From an uncultured Gammaproteobacteria bacterium (lineage in GTDB: Bacteria > Pseudomonadota > Gammaproteobacteria > Arenicellales > JAANXG01), in the NCBI GenBank assembly GCA_947259875.1, contig CAMYNX010000055.1, positions 1 through 48,455 on the forward strand: a DNA stretch of 48,455 nucleotides, written 5' to 3'. The position numbers and the translations under genes are program-made. Under the pieces are notes generated by a model. It saw only the letters and a list, made by a program, of their open reading frames with translations, was not told the DNA's origin and ran no database searches. Shown here one piece after another: positions 16,951 through 25,634 of this stretch (positions are counted from its first letter, which is position 1; each line of letters starts with the position of its first letter).

Positions 16951-18581
16951 GTGGAGTGATTACACATTTCGTTGGGTGTGAACTGAATTCGAAACCGGCT
17001 ACCCGGTGGCTCCATGGGAATATAGTCTAGTCGTCCGTAGTTGTTTTCACATAGCGCTCGCGACAAATATAGCCCCAAGCCCGTTCCGTGCCTCTTGGCT
17101 GCGGTGAAGAACGGTTCAAAGATTTTATCCTCAAGCTCTGCCGGTACTCCTGAACCGCGATCTACCACGTCTAGATAGGGTACGCCCAGTTCATGATTCC
17201 AACCGCCCTCCAGGAACACGACCGGTTGCCCGTTATAAGGAGGACTGTGGCGGATCGCGTTCTCACACAGATTGACCAGGACTTGATGCAGTTGGTCAGG
17301 GTCCATGCACGCGCTCAGATCGACGTTTTTAAACGCGATTGACTCCGGCGACAGGTTCTGTGTCTGAACGAAGCCGGTGCGAAATTCCTGAAGCCATTTC
17401 TCGAGGTGCAGTAATACCGGATTCGACGATCGCGGCCGGCCCAATTGCAGGATGGCCTTGATAATCTGGTCAAGTCGATTCGTGTTGTCATTGATAATCC
17501 GCGTCAACTGACGGTCTTGTTCTTTGAGTTGTGGGGACTCATTGATTAACTGGCTCGCGTGACTGATCGCGCCCAGTGGGTTACGGATCTCATGGGCGAT
17601 CGCCGCGGTTAGACGGCCGAGCGCGGCAAGCTTCAACTGTTGTGCCTGGCGCTCAGTCTGAGACATGTCCTCCAGAAAGATCGCGGTGATCCCTCCTTCC
17701 CTCTCGGTCACACGAACAAAGCGTGGCAATACATTGGGGCCATGTTCGCGCAGCCGCAACGGCTGCGGCTCCACGTGCGGAGCGCGCTTCCAATTTTCAA
17801 AGGCCTCGGCTAGGTCGGGGCTAATGGTCTCCAACGTCCAGGGTTGGGCAATGGACTGAATGTCGACACCCAATAAGTCCTTAATCACTAGATTAAACAG
17901 GCGCACCTGGCCGGACTTATCGGTGACCAATATTCCGGTTTGCAAGCGGGCGACAACCAACTCATTGAGTTTGGCCAAATCGACCACCTCTGCAGCGCGG
18001 CGGTCTGCGAGGGCCTGGGTCCGGCGGATGCGTTCCGAGACAAAAGACAACAGTATTCCGGTACTGAAAAGGCCGATCCCGAGGAAACCAAGCTGGGTGA
18101 AGCTTCCGCTGGTACCTGCAAATAACGTGAGGCTGATGCCATGATCAGCAAGACTGACCAGGGTTGCCACCGCGGCGAAGAAGATTGCCATGCGGCCGGT
18201 AAGCACCACGCCACTGGCGGCCACCGAGACGATGAGCAGTAAACTCAATCCGCTGCTGATGCCGCCGCTGGCATGGGCCAGCAGGGTGACGAGTACTATA
18301 TCGAGGGAGAACTGAATGTACGCCTGGATACGGAATGCCGGCTTTCCTTGAGTGATGGTGTAGGTATTCACAACACTCAGAATCAGCATCGCGATGCTGG
18401 CGGACAAGAATAAACCGGGTGAGCGTTCTCCAAGATTGACGAATTCCGCACGCCCAAGCGCTAATGCGGAAAATCCCGTCGCCAGCACCAACCGGTAAAG
18501 ATTGAAGTAGTAAAGGGCTTGCCACAACGCCTTGCTGTCGGTTTGCAAGGCAGTTGGAGTGTTTTTTCGGGTTTGCACCAT
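16947..18581 (-). CDS. pilS: Sensor histidine kinase PilS
   Basis: A 544-aa inner-membrane sensor kinase. About six membrane helices occupy residues 25-190, a PAS-like region follows (about 205-310, with LVTDKSGQVRLFN), then the phospho-accepting His in AHEIRNPLGAISHASQL near residue 330, the N box LVNLCENAIRHS, the G1 box VVDRGSGVP and GTGLGLYLSRAL. PilS senses pilin levels in the membrane and phosphorylates PilR. comF ends 10 nt upstream of the pilS start, so transcription from comF into pilSR is plausible. Confidence 0.95.
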   Translation of the reverse strand: MVQTRKNTPTALQTDSKALWQALYYFNLYRLVLATGFSALALGRAEFVNLGERSPGLFLSASIAMLILSVVNTYTITQGKPAFRIQAYIQFSLDIVLVTLLAHASGGISSGLSLLLIVSVAASGVVLTGRMAIFFAAVATLVSLADHGISLTLFAGTSGSFTQLGFLGIGLFSTGILLSFVSERIRRTQALADRRAAEVVDLAKLNELVVARLQTGILVTDKSGQVRLFNLVIKDLLGVDIQSIAQPWTLETISPDLAEAFENWKRAPHVEPQPLRLREHGPNVLPRFVRVTEREGGITAIFLEDMSQTERQAQQLKLAALGRLTAAIAHEIRNPLGAISHASQLINESPQLKEQDRQLTRIINDNTNRLDQIIKAILQLGRPRSSNPVLLHLEKWLQEFRTGFVQTQNLSPESIAFKNVDLSACMDPDQLHQVLVNLCENAIRHSPPYNGQPVVFLEGGWNHELGVPYLDVVDRGSGVPAELEDKIFEPFFTAAKRHGTGLGLYLSRALCENNYGRLDYIPMEPPGSRFRIQFTPNEMCNHST

Positions 18582-18591
18582 CTTAAGACGC

Positions 18592-19308
18592 CTACGCCCT
18601 GGCCAATGCCCAGACCTGTATATGTTCCACTCCAGCGCACTTCAAGCATCGAGCTAATTGGCTAACAGTATGGCCGCTGGTCATCACATCGTCCACAATC
18701 GCAACGTGCCGGTAGGAAATGGGGCCACGAATTGCGAACGCATTGCGTATATTTTGCCGCCTTTGTTTGATCGGTAGCTCGGCCTGCGGTCGCGTATCGC
18801 GCGTGCGGATCGCGGCACGCCGCTCGATGTGGACGCCCAGCGAGCGTGCGATCGGCCGAGCCAATTCCACAGACTGATTGAACCCACGGTGACGCAAACG
18901 CGAGCGGTGCAACGGAACCGGAATAATGACATCGGGCAGGATGGTGATGCGTGGTCCCACCTCGCGCAAAAATAATTCGCCGAGTAGGCGGGCATGCCGC
19001 ATCTGGCGGCGGTATTTGAATTCATGAATGAGATGATCCACAGGCGGGCGATAGGCCAGCGGTGCAATGGTTACGTCAAACTCTGGCTGATTATGTTGGC
19101 ACTGGCCACATAACCCAATGCCTGGGTAACGCCCACCGCAACGTGGACACTGCGGTGACGGCCGTGGCAGATCGCCTATACAGTCCGGACACAATGCCAA
19201 TTGCCCCTCGACCGGATTGACGCACACCGCGCATTGTGGTGTATACAGCCATTCGAGCACATTTTTTACACAATGGTCAATCCGTGGCATCCTTGTAAGT
19301 TGACGCAT
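18592..19308 (-). CDS. comF: ComF family protein (phosphoribosyltransferase-like)
   Basis: A 238-aa ComF/GntX-type protein. The N-terminus carries zinc-binding Cys pairs (CAVC, CPDC, CPRCGGRYPG, CGQC), the middle shows FKYRRQMRHARLLG and PVPLHRSRLRHRGFNQSVELA, and the C-terminus has the phosphoribosyltransferase PRPP loop VAIVDDVMTSGHTV. Family members are linked to DNA uptake through type IV pili, which fits its place beside pilSR, although the biochemical role is not settled. Its start is only 26 nt from the divergent bioB start; an internal ATG at 19290 would widen that gap. Confidence 0.93.
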   Translation of the reverse strand: MRQLTRMPRIDHCVKNVLEWLYTPQCAVCVNPVEGQLALCPDCIGDLPRPSPQCPRCGGRYPGIGLCGQCQHNQPEFDVTIAPLAYRPPVDHLIHEFKYRRQMRHARLLGELFLREVGPRITILPDVIIPVPLHRSRLRHRGFNQSVELARPIARSLGVHIERRAAIRTRDTRPQAELPIKQRRQNIRNAFAIRGPISYRHVAIVDDVMTSGHTVSQLARCLKCAGVEHIQVWALARA

Positions 19309-19334
19309 AATCCCTAATCCTTCCCGTTGATCTG

Positions 19335-20324
19335 ATGACCGATATCGAATCTAGCACCGCCCAGTCCCGCGACTCGAAGCACGATGCCCCGCCCTGGGGC
19401 GAGGACCAGGTCTTAGCACTGCTCGAGCTGCCGTTCAATGACCTTATTTTTAAAGCACAAATAATCCATAGGCAACACTTCAATGCTAATGAGGTGCAGC
19501 TCAGTAGCCTGCTTAGCATAAAGACCGGCGCCTGTCCCGAGGACTGCGGCTATTGCCCGCAAAGCGCGCATTACAAAACTGGAATCAAAGCCGACCAACT
19601 CATGGCGGTGGACGACATCGTCAATGCCGCCAAAAACGCCAAGCGCAATGGGGCAACCCGGTTTTGCATGGGCGCCGCATGGCGCAATCCCAAAGACGAT
19701 GATTTGGAAACAGTCGCTGAGGCTATTCAAAACGTGAAGATGCTCGGTCTGGAGACCTGCGCGACGCTGGGTATGTTAACCGCCGATCAGGCACGGCGAC
19801 TAAAGCAAGCGGGTCTGGATTATTACAACCACAATCTCGATACTTCCGCCGCATTTTACAGCGAGATCATCTCCACGCGCAGCTATGATGATCGATTGCA
19901 GACGCTTAATTTTGTTCGCGAGTGTGGTATCCGCGTTTGTTGCGGCGGCATCATCGGTATGGGCGAGTCGCGAACCGATCGTGCTGCCCTGATCACCACC
20001 CTGGCGAACTTACCGGTTTATCCAGAGAGCGTGCCAATCAACATGTTGGTTCAAGTACCAGGCACCCCGCTGCACGGTGCGGAGAAACCCGATGTATTCG
20101 AATTCGTGCGCACCATCGCGGTGGCGCGCATTACGATGCCTACCGCCTACGTGCGTTTGTCCGCCGGTCGGGACGAAATGAGCGATGAGTTGCAGGCATG
20201 GTGTTTCTTCGCCGGCGCCAACTCGATATTTTCTGGAGAGAAACTGCTCACCACCGGCAATGCAACGGTCACGCATGACCAATCCTTGTTCGAGCGCTTG
20301 GGAATACGGCCGCAGACAGCGTGA
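19335..20324 (+). CDS. bioB: Biotin synthase
   Basis: BioB is a radical-SAM enzyme that inserts sulfur into dethiobiotin in the last step of biotin synthesis. The radical-SAM cluster motif CPEDCGYC is at about residue 60, followed by YNHNLDTS, the Arg/Cys residues of the sulfur-donating cluster region and [12 protein letters not shown]. At 329 aa it is complete. It begins a bioB-bioF-bioH-bioC-bioD operon; bioA is not here. Only 26 nt separate its start from that of comF, so its promoter must extend into the comF 5' end. Confidence 0.97.
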   Translation: MTDIESSTAQSRDSKHDAPPWGEDQVLALLELPFNDLIFKAQIIHRQHFNANEVQLSSLLSIKTGACPEDCGYCPQSAHYKTGIKADQLMAVDDIVNAAKNAKRNGATRFCMGAAWRNPKDDDLETVAEAIQNVKMLGLETCATLGMLTADQARRLKQAGLDYYNHNLDTSAAFYSEIISTRSYDDRLQTLNFVRECGIRVCCGGIIGMGESRTDRAALITTLANLPVYPESVPINMLVQVPGTPLHGAEKPDVFEFVRTIAVARITMPTAYVRLSAGRDEMSDELQAWCFFAGANSIFSGEKLLTTGNATVTHDQSLFERLGIRPQTA

Positions 20325-20391
20325 CTGCGGCGCTCACGATCCTATTGCCCGGCGGGAACAACGCTGCGCCGTTACCGATGGCTAGCCGCAG

Positions 20392-21561
20392 ATGACCTGG
20401 GACGCTGAATTGACGCGCCGGCTCGCGCAACGCCATGCCGACAATCTGTTTCGCCGGCGCATCACCCTAACTGGTGCCCAGGGCCCTCGAATCACCACCG
20501 ATGAGGGCAGTTATTTGAGTTTTTGCAGCAACGACTATCTTGGTTTGGCCAGTGATCCCCGGGTGATTCGCGCCCTGCAGGAGGCGGCCAATCAGTATGG
20601 TGTCGGTGCTGGCGCCTCGCACCTAGTAACCGGTCATCAGCGGATTCACGAATTGTTGGAACAGGCATTAGCCGAGTTTGTGGGCGCGCCACGGGCATTG
20701 TTGTTTTCCACTGGTTATATGGCCAATCTCGGTATCGCAAATGCGCTGTTGGGGCGCGGCGATTTATTGATCGAAGACCGGCTCAATCACGCCTCGTTGA
20801 TCGATGCAGGCTTACTGTGTCGTGCCGAGTTGCGACGCTACACACATGCCGATGTTGATGCGGTGCGGCGGCTGCTCGCATCTTCCAAGGCAGTGCGTAA
20901 ATTGATTCTTACCGATGCGGTGTTCAGTATGGACGGTGACCTCGCGCCGGTAGCGGATCTAGTTGCGGTGGCCGGTGATTATGATGCCCGTATTGTGCTG
21001 GACGATGCGCACGGCCTGGGGGTGCTTGGCGTGGGTGGACGCGGTTCCCTGGAGCATCACTCGGTTTCGATCGCCCCGCCGGTGATTTTGATGGGGACCC
21101 TGGGCAAGGCGCTGGGAACCTTTGGTGCATTTGTCGCCGGGGATGAAGCGCTGATCGAAACCCTGATCCAGGAGGCGCGGACCTATATATACACTACCGC
21201 ACCGCCACCGGCGGTGGCGGCGGCGACTTGCGAGGCGTTGCGCATCGTGCGGGAAGAGCCATGGCGGCGCGAGCGGTTGAGACACCTGGTGCAACACTTT
21301 CGCCGGGGGGCGGGTGAGTTGGGTCTGCCGTTGGCGGATTCGGATACTCCCATTCAACCGATCATCATCGGCGAACCGCAGCAGGCGCTGGCGGTTAGCC
21401 GCGGCTTGAAGAAAACCGGCGTGCTGGTTACCGCAATCCGGCCGCCCACAGTACCACCGCATACGTCACGGTTGCGGGTGACATTTTCCGCCGGTCACAG
21501 CGAACAGGACGTGGATCGCCTGCTCGACGCATTGAGCGGTCACATGAACAGCGCTCACTAG
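20392..21561 (+). CDS. bioF: 8-amino-7-oxononanoate synthase
   Basis: BioF condenses pimeloyl-ACP (or CoA) with alanine using PLP. The 389-aa protein has FCSNDYLGLASDPRV, GVGAGASHLVTGHQRIHELLE, LIEDRLNHASLIDA, DDAHGLGVLG and the PLP lysine in MGTLGKALGTFGAF near residue 237. A 67-nt gap separates it from bioB, and bioH starts 3 nt after its stop. Confidence 0.97.
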   Translation: MTWDAELTRRLAQRHADNLFRRRITLTGAQGPRITTDEGSYLSFCSNDYLGLASDPRVIRALQEAANQYGVGAGASHLVTGHQRIHELLEQALAEFVGAPRALLFSTGYMANLGIANALLGRGDLLIEDRLNHASLIDAGLLCRAELRRYTHADVDAVRRLLASSKAVRKLILTDAVFSMDGDLAPVADLVAVAGDYDARIVLDDAHGLGVLGVGGRGSLEHHSVSIAPPVILMGTLGKALGTFGAFVAGDEALIETLIQEARTYIYTTAPPPAVAAATCEALRIVREEPWRRERLRHLVQHFRRGAGELGLPLADSDTPIQPIIIGEPQQALAVSRGLKKTGVLVTAIRPPTVPPHTSRLRVTFSAGHSEQDVDRLLDALSGHMNSAH

Positions 21562-21564
21562 ACC

Positions 21565-22311
21565 ATGGCCGCCGTGGCGAAGCGACAACTGGTTTTGGTG
21601 CACGGATGGGGGGTCAATCGTTGTGTGTGGCGTCCCATCGCCGACGCGCTGGCAAAGCGGTATCAGATTGTCGCTGCGGATCTACCCGGATACGGCGGAC
21701 ATTCCGCGTTAGATGGGAGCGATTCATTACTGACCATGGCGGAGGCCGTCGCCGATTCGGTCACCGGTCCGGCGGTGTGGGTGGGATGGTCTTTGGGTGG
21801 GATGGTGGCGATGCAGGTGGCGATGTCCCGTCCCTCGCAGGTGATTCAATTGATTTTGGTTGGCAGCACTGCCAAGTTCATTGCCGACCGTCAATGGCAG
21901 CACGGCGTTTCCGCCGGTAATATGGACCGATTTTGTCACGACTTGTCGACAGACTACGATGCGGCTTTGATCCGCTTTTTGTTGTTGCAATCCGCGAAGC
22001 TTGGTCACAGCAGGCAACTGGCCCGGCAACTCGGCGCCTTGATAGCCGCTTGCGGGGTACCCGACAAGAGGGCCTTGGAACGCAGTCTGGAAATATTGAA
22101 ATCCAGCGATCTTCGTCCGCTGCTCTCACGGGTGACGGTCCCCACCGATGTCATCCACGGCCGCTTAGATCGACTGGTGCCGCCCGCGGCTGCCGAGTAT
22201 CTGGCTGACCGGATTCCGAATGCGCGCCTCTTCTGGTTACCCGGCGGGCACGCGCCGTTTGTGACTCATCCACAGGAATTCGTTAGCTTATTGGTTCGCG
22301 ACGATGCATGA
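21565..22311 (+). CDS. bioH: Pimeloyl-ACP methyl ester carboxylesterase
   Basis: BioH removes the methyl group from pimeloyl-ACP methyl ester and so ends the BioC-started chain. This 248-aa alpha/beta hydrolase shows VHGWGVNRCVW (oxyanion region), the nucleophile elbow GWSLGG with Ser near residue 73, the acid in HGRLDRLVP and the catalytic His in LPGGHAPFVTHP. It overlaps bioC by 8 nt, which indicates translational coupling. Confidence 0.95.
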   Translation: MAAVAKRQLVLVHGWGVNRCVWRPIADALAKRYQIVAADLPGYGGHSALDGSDSLLTMAEAVADSVTGPAVWVGWSLGGMVAMQVAMSRPSQVIQLILVGSTAKFIADRQWQHGVSAGNMDRFCHDLSTDYDAALIRFLLLQSAKLGHSRQLARQLGALIAACGVPDKRALERSLEILKSSDLRPLLSRVTVPTDVIHGRLDRLVPPAAAEYLADRIPNARLFWLPGGHAPFVTHPQEFVSLLVRDDA

Positions 22312-23176
22312 ACCAATGCGGTTCCAACTCGATAAACGGTGTGTGCGCCGGTCTTTTGAGCGCGCCGCGCAAACGTACTACCAAACGGCGGTGCTACAGA
22401 AGCAAATTGCCGATGAGATGATCAGCCGTCTTGACATCATCAAGATCCGACCCGCCACCATCATTGATGTGGGTTGTGGCACTGGATACGCACTTCGGCG
22501 GCTGCAAAAGTGGTGTCCGAAGGCGGTGGTGATTGGATTGGATATCGCGCCGGCGATGTTGCAACAGGCGCGCCGTTGGCCCCGGTGGTTTCGGTCGCAA
22601 CCGTTGGTTGCCGGCGACGCGGAACACTGCCCCTTTAAAGACCGGTCTATCGACATGATTTTTTGCAACGTAACATTGCAATGGTGTGATCTGGACTTGG
22701 CCTTGGCGGAGTTTTCGCGAGTACTCAAGCCCGACGGTTTGTTGATGTTTTCTACTTTTGGCCCCGATACCCTTAAAGAGATTCGCCACGCGTGGCGGCA
22801 AGTAGATGATGACATTCATGTGCACACGTTTATCGATATGCATGATATCGGGGATGCGATGACCCGTAATCTATTCCAGACGCCCGTCGTGGATGTGGAT
22901 TACGCGGCATTGACGTACGCTAATCTTAACGACCTGTTGATGGATTTGAAGTTGATCGGCTCTAACAACGCGGCGGCGTATCGCTTCAAAGGATTGGTCG
23001 GTAAAACCCGGTTTGCGCGGTTTCGTCGTGCAATGGAGTCGCACAAGGACCCGCAGGGGCGGCTCCAGTGCTCCTACGAGATTATCTATGGTCATGCCTG
23101 GGCGCCGGCACATCGCTCGTCTCGCGACCGCGAAGGCGTGATATCGATACCGGTGACCGAGATTAGAAAAGGATAA
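22304..23176 (+). CDS. bioC: Malonyl-ACP O-methyltransferase
   Basis: BioC methylates malonyl-ACP so that fatty acid synthesis can build the pimeloyl chain. The 290-aa protein has the BioC-type start VRRSFERAAQTYYQTAVLQ, the SAM motif IIDVGCGTGYALRRL, FCNVTLQWC and FSRVLKPDGLLMFSTFGPDT. The reading starts inside the end of bioH, and bioD follows after 2 nt. Confidence 0.95.
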   Translation: MHEPMRFQLDKRCVRRSFERAAQTYYQTAVLQKQIADEMISRLDIIKIRPATIIDVGCGTGYALRRLQKWCPKAVVIGLDIAPAMLQQARRWPRWFRSQPLVAGDAEHCPFKDRSIDMIFCNVTLQWCDLDLALAEFSRVLKPDGLLMFSTFGPDTLKEIRHAWRQVDDDIHVHTFIDMHDIGDAMTRNLFQTPVVDVDYAALTYANLNDLLMDLKLIGSNNAAAYRFKGLVGKTRFARFRRAMESHKDPQGRLQCSYEIIYGHAWAPAHRSSRDREGVISIPVTEIRKG

Positions 23177-23178
23177 CA

Positions 23179-23856
23179 ATGGCCACGGGTGTGTTCGTAA
23201 CCGGCACCGATACCGAGATCGGGAAGACCTTGTTCGCGCAAGCGCTGGTGTGGCGTTGGAGGCAGGACGGGCGCCGGGTCGCGGTGATGAAACCGGTGGC
23301 CAGCGGCTGCCGGACTACCGATGCCGGACTGCGGAATGCGGACGCCGAACGTTTACTGGCGGTAAGCAACGTCGATGCACCCTACGAAACGGTTAACCCG
23401 TATGCGTTTGCGCCGGCGGTCGCGCCCCATCTTGCCGCCGCCCAGGCAGGTGTTCGCATCGATTGCGCGCGCATCCGCGCTTGCTTCGATGAGTTGGTCG
23501 CCGCCAGCGATGCCGTCGTCGTCGAGGGAGTAGGGGGGTGGTGGGTCCCGTTGGGCCCGGATTCCACGGTGGCGGATCTCGCCCGATCCCTGGGTCTGCC
23601 GGTCGTTTTGGTGGTCGGCATCCGCCTGGGCTGTTTGAATCATGCATTGTTGACCGCCGCGGCCATCAGCGGTGCCGGCGTCGAGCTGGCGGGGTGGGCC
23701 GCCAACCATATCGAGGCGCACACGGAGCTGGCGATGGAAAATGTGGATGCGCTAAGAGCCCGGCTGGATGCCCCGCTGTGGGGCGTGATCCCGCACCTGT
23801 CGGCGGATCCGGACCCGGCGACGATGAGTCGTTACCTGACGGGTCTGCCCCCTTGA
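23179..23856 (+). CDS. bioD: Dethiobiotin synthetase
   Basis: BioD closes the ureido ring of dethiobiotin from diaminopelargonate, CO2 and ATP. The 225-aa protein has the P-loop FVTGTDTEIGKT at the N-terminus, MKPVASGC, the conserved VVEGVGGWWVPL and a final NTP-binding region. This is the last gene of the bio operon; a 159-nt gap follows before the next gene. Confidence 0.96.
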   Translation: MATGVFVTGTDTEIGKTLFAQALVWRWRQDGRRVAVMKPVASGCRTTDAGLRNADAERLLAVSNVDAPYETVNPYAFAPAVAPHLAAAQAGVRIDCARIRACFDELVAASDAVVVEGVGGWWVPLGPDSTVADLARSLGLPVVLVVGIRLGCLNHALLTAAAISGAGVELAGWAANHIEAHTELAMENVDALRARLDAPLWGVIPHLSADPDPATMSRYLTGLPP

Positions 23857-24015
23857 TGGTGGATAACTTCGGCGCCTGCGGCTGGGAACTAGGCGATCCT
23901 TAACGGGTCACACTCCCCAAATGTCTCGGGGCGGCAGTAAAAACCTTAAGTTGACAGTGTTGATGGGTTATTTTCCGTATGCTACTGTCCGCGCCCGTCT
24001 GGTAGGTGTTGTGGA

Positions 24016-24531
24016 TTGGAGGAGACGACCATTCCTGTAGCGGCAATCGGCGACGAGTTTCGAGCTGTCATCCGCCGAAACAGCTCCATGACCCCGCGTT
24101 CTATGGCGGTGGTGGTCATCTGTTTTTCGGTGCTTGCGGTTACGATCAGCCTCAGTTTCTTCACCCTGGGTTATTGGTTGATCCTTCCCTTCGCAGGGCT
24201 CGAGATCTTGGCGGTAGCAGCAGCGATGGTGGTCACTGTGCGTGGGACGACGGATTACGAGTTGATCACCGTGAAAGAGCAGAAGGTCACGATCACTCAA
24301 AGACAAGGCAAGCGTACGGTTACGCATGACTTTCAACGCTATTGGACACGGATTAGGCGGGAGCGGGGGGCGAACAGGCTCCACCCGACTCACTTATTAG
24401 TCGGCTCTCACGGACGTTTTGTTGCGATCGGTTCGGTATTGACCGAGGAAGTAAAAGACAAACTGGCACAACAGATAAAAGATGCGATTCGTTACCATCG
24501 CCCAGAAGTGCATAACAATGTTTCGGAGTAA
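24016..24531 (+). CDS. DUF2244 membrane protein upstream of the cox genes
   Basis: A 171-aa (or 166-aa) protein of the DUF2244 family. Two adjacent membrane helices (about 30-70) are followed by a soluble domain with TTDYELITVKEQKVTITQRQGK and LVGSHGRFVAIGSVL. The family is usually encoded before the aa3-type oxidase genes but has no established function. The start is uncertain: a TTG at 24016 is open, but the strongest ribosome site, GGAGGAG at 24018-24024, is placed 6 nt before an ATT at 24031. No ATG or GTG fits. The stop is 7 nt upstream of the preferred coxB start. Confidence 0.85.
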   Translation: MEETTIPVAAIGDEFRAVIRRNSSMTPRSMAVVVICFSVLAVTISLSFFTLGYWLILPFAGLEILAVAAAMVVTVRGTTDYELITVKEQKVTITQRQGKRTVTHDFQRYWTRIRRERGANRLHPTHLLVGSHGRFVAIGSVLTEEVKDKLAQQIKDAIRYHRPEVHNNVSE

Positions 24532-24538
24532 ACGACCC

Positions 24539-25602
24539 ATGTTATCTTCGCGAATAAGAACCGCCGTCACCACCGTCTTGAGCATTGCGGCAATCGGCCT
24601 AACGGCCGATGTTGCCGTCGCCGCCTGGGAGTTCAATCTCCAGTCACCGGTATCTCCCATCGGGCGCGAAATCCTCGAACTGCACAACTTAATCATGCTG
24701 ATTTGCTTGATCATCTTCGTGGTCGTATTTTCAGTCATGTTTTATTCCATCTATGCCCATCGCAAAAGTAAGGGCTTTCAAGCGGCGCAGTTTTCGCACA
24801 GCACGAAAGCGGAAGTGGTGTGGACTATCATTCCGTTTTTGATTCTGATCGGTATGGCGATTCCATCGACGGCGACATTGATCAACATGGAGGACACGTC
24901 AAAAGCCGATCTCACAGTAAAGATCACCGGTTATCAATGGAAGTGGCCGAAGGCATTGAACCCAAGGGTGCGAACTATCTGCTCGAGGTGGACAAGCCGC
25001 TGGTGATACCGACCAACAGAAAGGTTCGGTTTCTACTGACCGCGAACGATGTGATTCATGCCTGGTGGATACCGCAGTTCGGAACCAAGAAAGACGCGAT
25101 ACCAGGCTATATCAACGAGCTGTGGACCTTGGTCGAAAAACCGGGCACTTATCGTGGACAGTGCGCCGAGCTGTGCGGAAAGGATCATGGGTTTATGCCA
25201 ATCGTGGTAGAGGCGAAATCGCCGGAACAGTTTGAAGCCTGGCTCGCAAGTGAGAAGCAGGGTCAAGCCAAGGATACTGCTGACGCTGCCAGGGAATGGT
25301 CCAAAGGCGAGTTGTTGACGCATGGCGAGAAGGTCTATGCCAACTGCGTCGCGTGTCATGGTGCTGACGGTAAGGGTATGCCCGGTGCGTTTCCCGCCAT
25401 CACTGGCAATCCGGTCGCAACCGGCCCAGTCGCTGCGCATGTGAGCGTTGTGATGAACGGTAAAACCGGTACTGCAATGCAGGCGTTCAAGAACCAACTC
25501 TCGGATCTCGACATCGCGGCAGTGGTTACCTATCAGCGCAACGCGCTTGGCAATAACACCGGTGACATAGTGCAGCCCACTCAGGTCAATAGCGTACGCT
25601 AA
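24539..25602 (+). pseudogene. coxB: Cytochrome c oxidase subunit II with cytochrome c domain, frameshifted
   Basis: CoxB binds the CuA site and accepts electrons from cytochrome c. The first frame has a signal peptide, LHNLIMLICLIIFVVVF (first helix), a second helix around VVWTIIPFLILIGMAIP, and ITGYQWKW; it then leaves the family at about 24947 and stops at 25006. A second frame continues with EPKGANYLLEVDKPLV, NDVIHAWWIPQFG, the CuA ligands CAELCGKDHGFM and a C-terminal heme-binding CVACH domain to 25602. Family members have about 28 residues (with ISFFSN and TPxxQI) between QWKW and the G of GANYLL; only 20 nt remain, so about 64 nt are missing. Real mutation or assembly error cannot be separated here. 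Confidence 0.9.
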
Positions 25603-25634
25603 AAGAGAATGCGCGTAATAAGGAGACAATAACT

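Noticed and set aside
20959-21462. 167-aa - strand frame in bioF
   Set aside because: Antisense shadow of a strongly conserved gene; Arg/Gln-rich and without family features.
23951-23956. TTGACA as a -35 box upstream of the DUF2244 gene
   Set aside because: No acceptable -10 element at 16-18 nt; the nearest TATGCT is 21 nt away.
24820-25602. Separate 260-aa gene starting inside coxB
   Set aside because: Its first 50 residues are out-of-frame translation; the rest is the CuA and heme part of CoxB.
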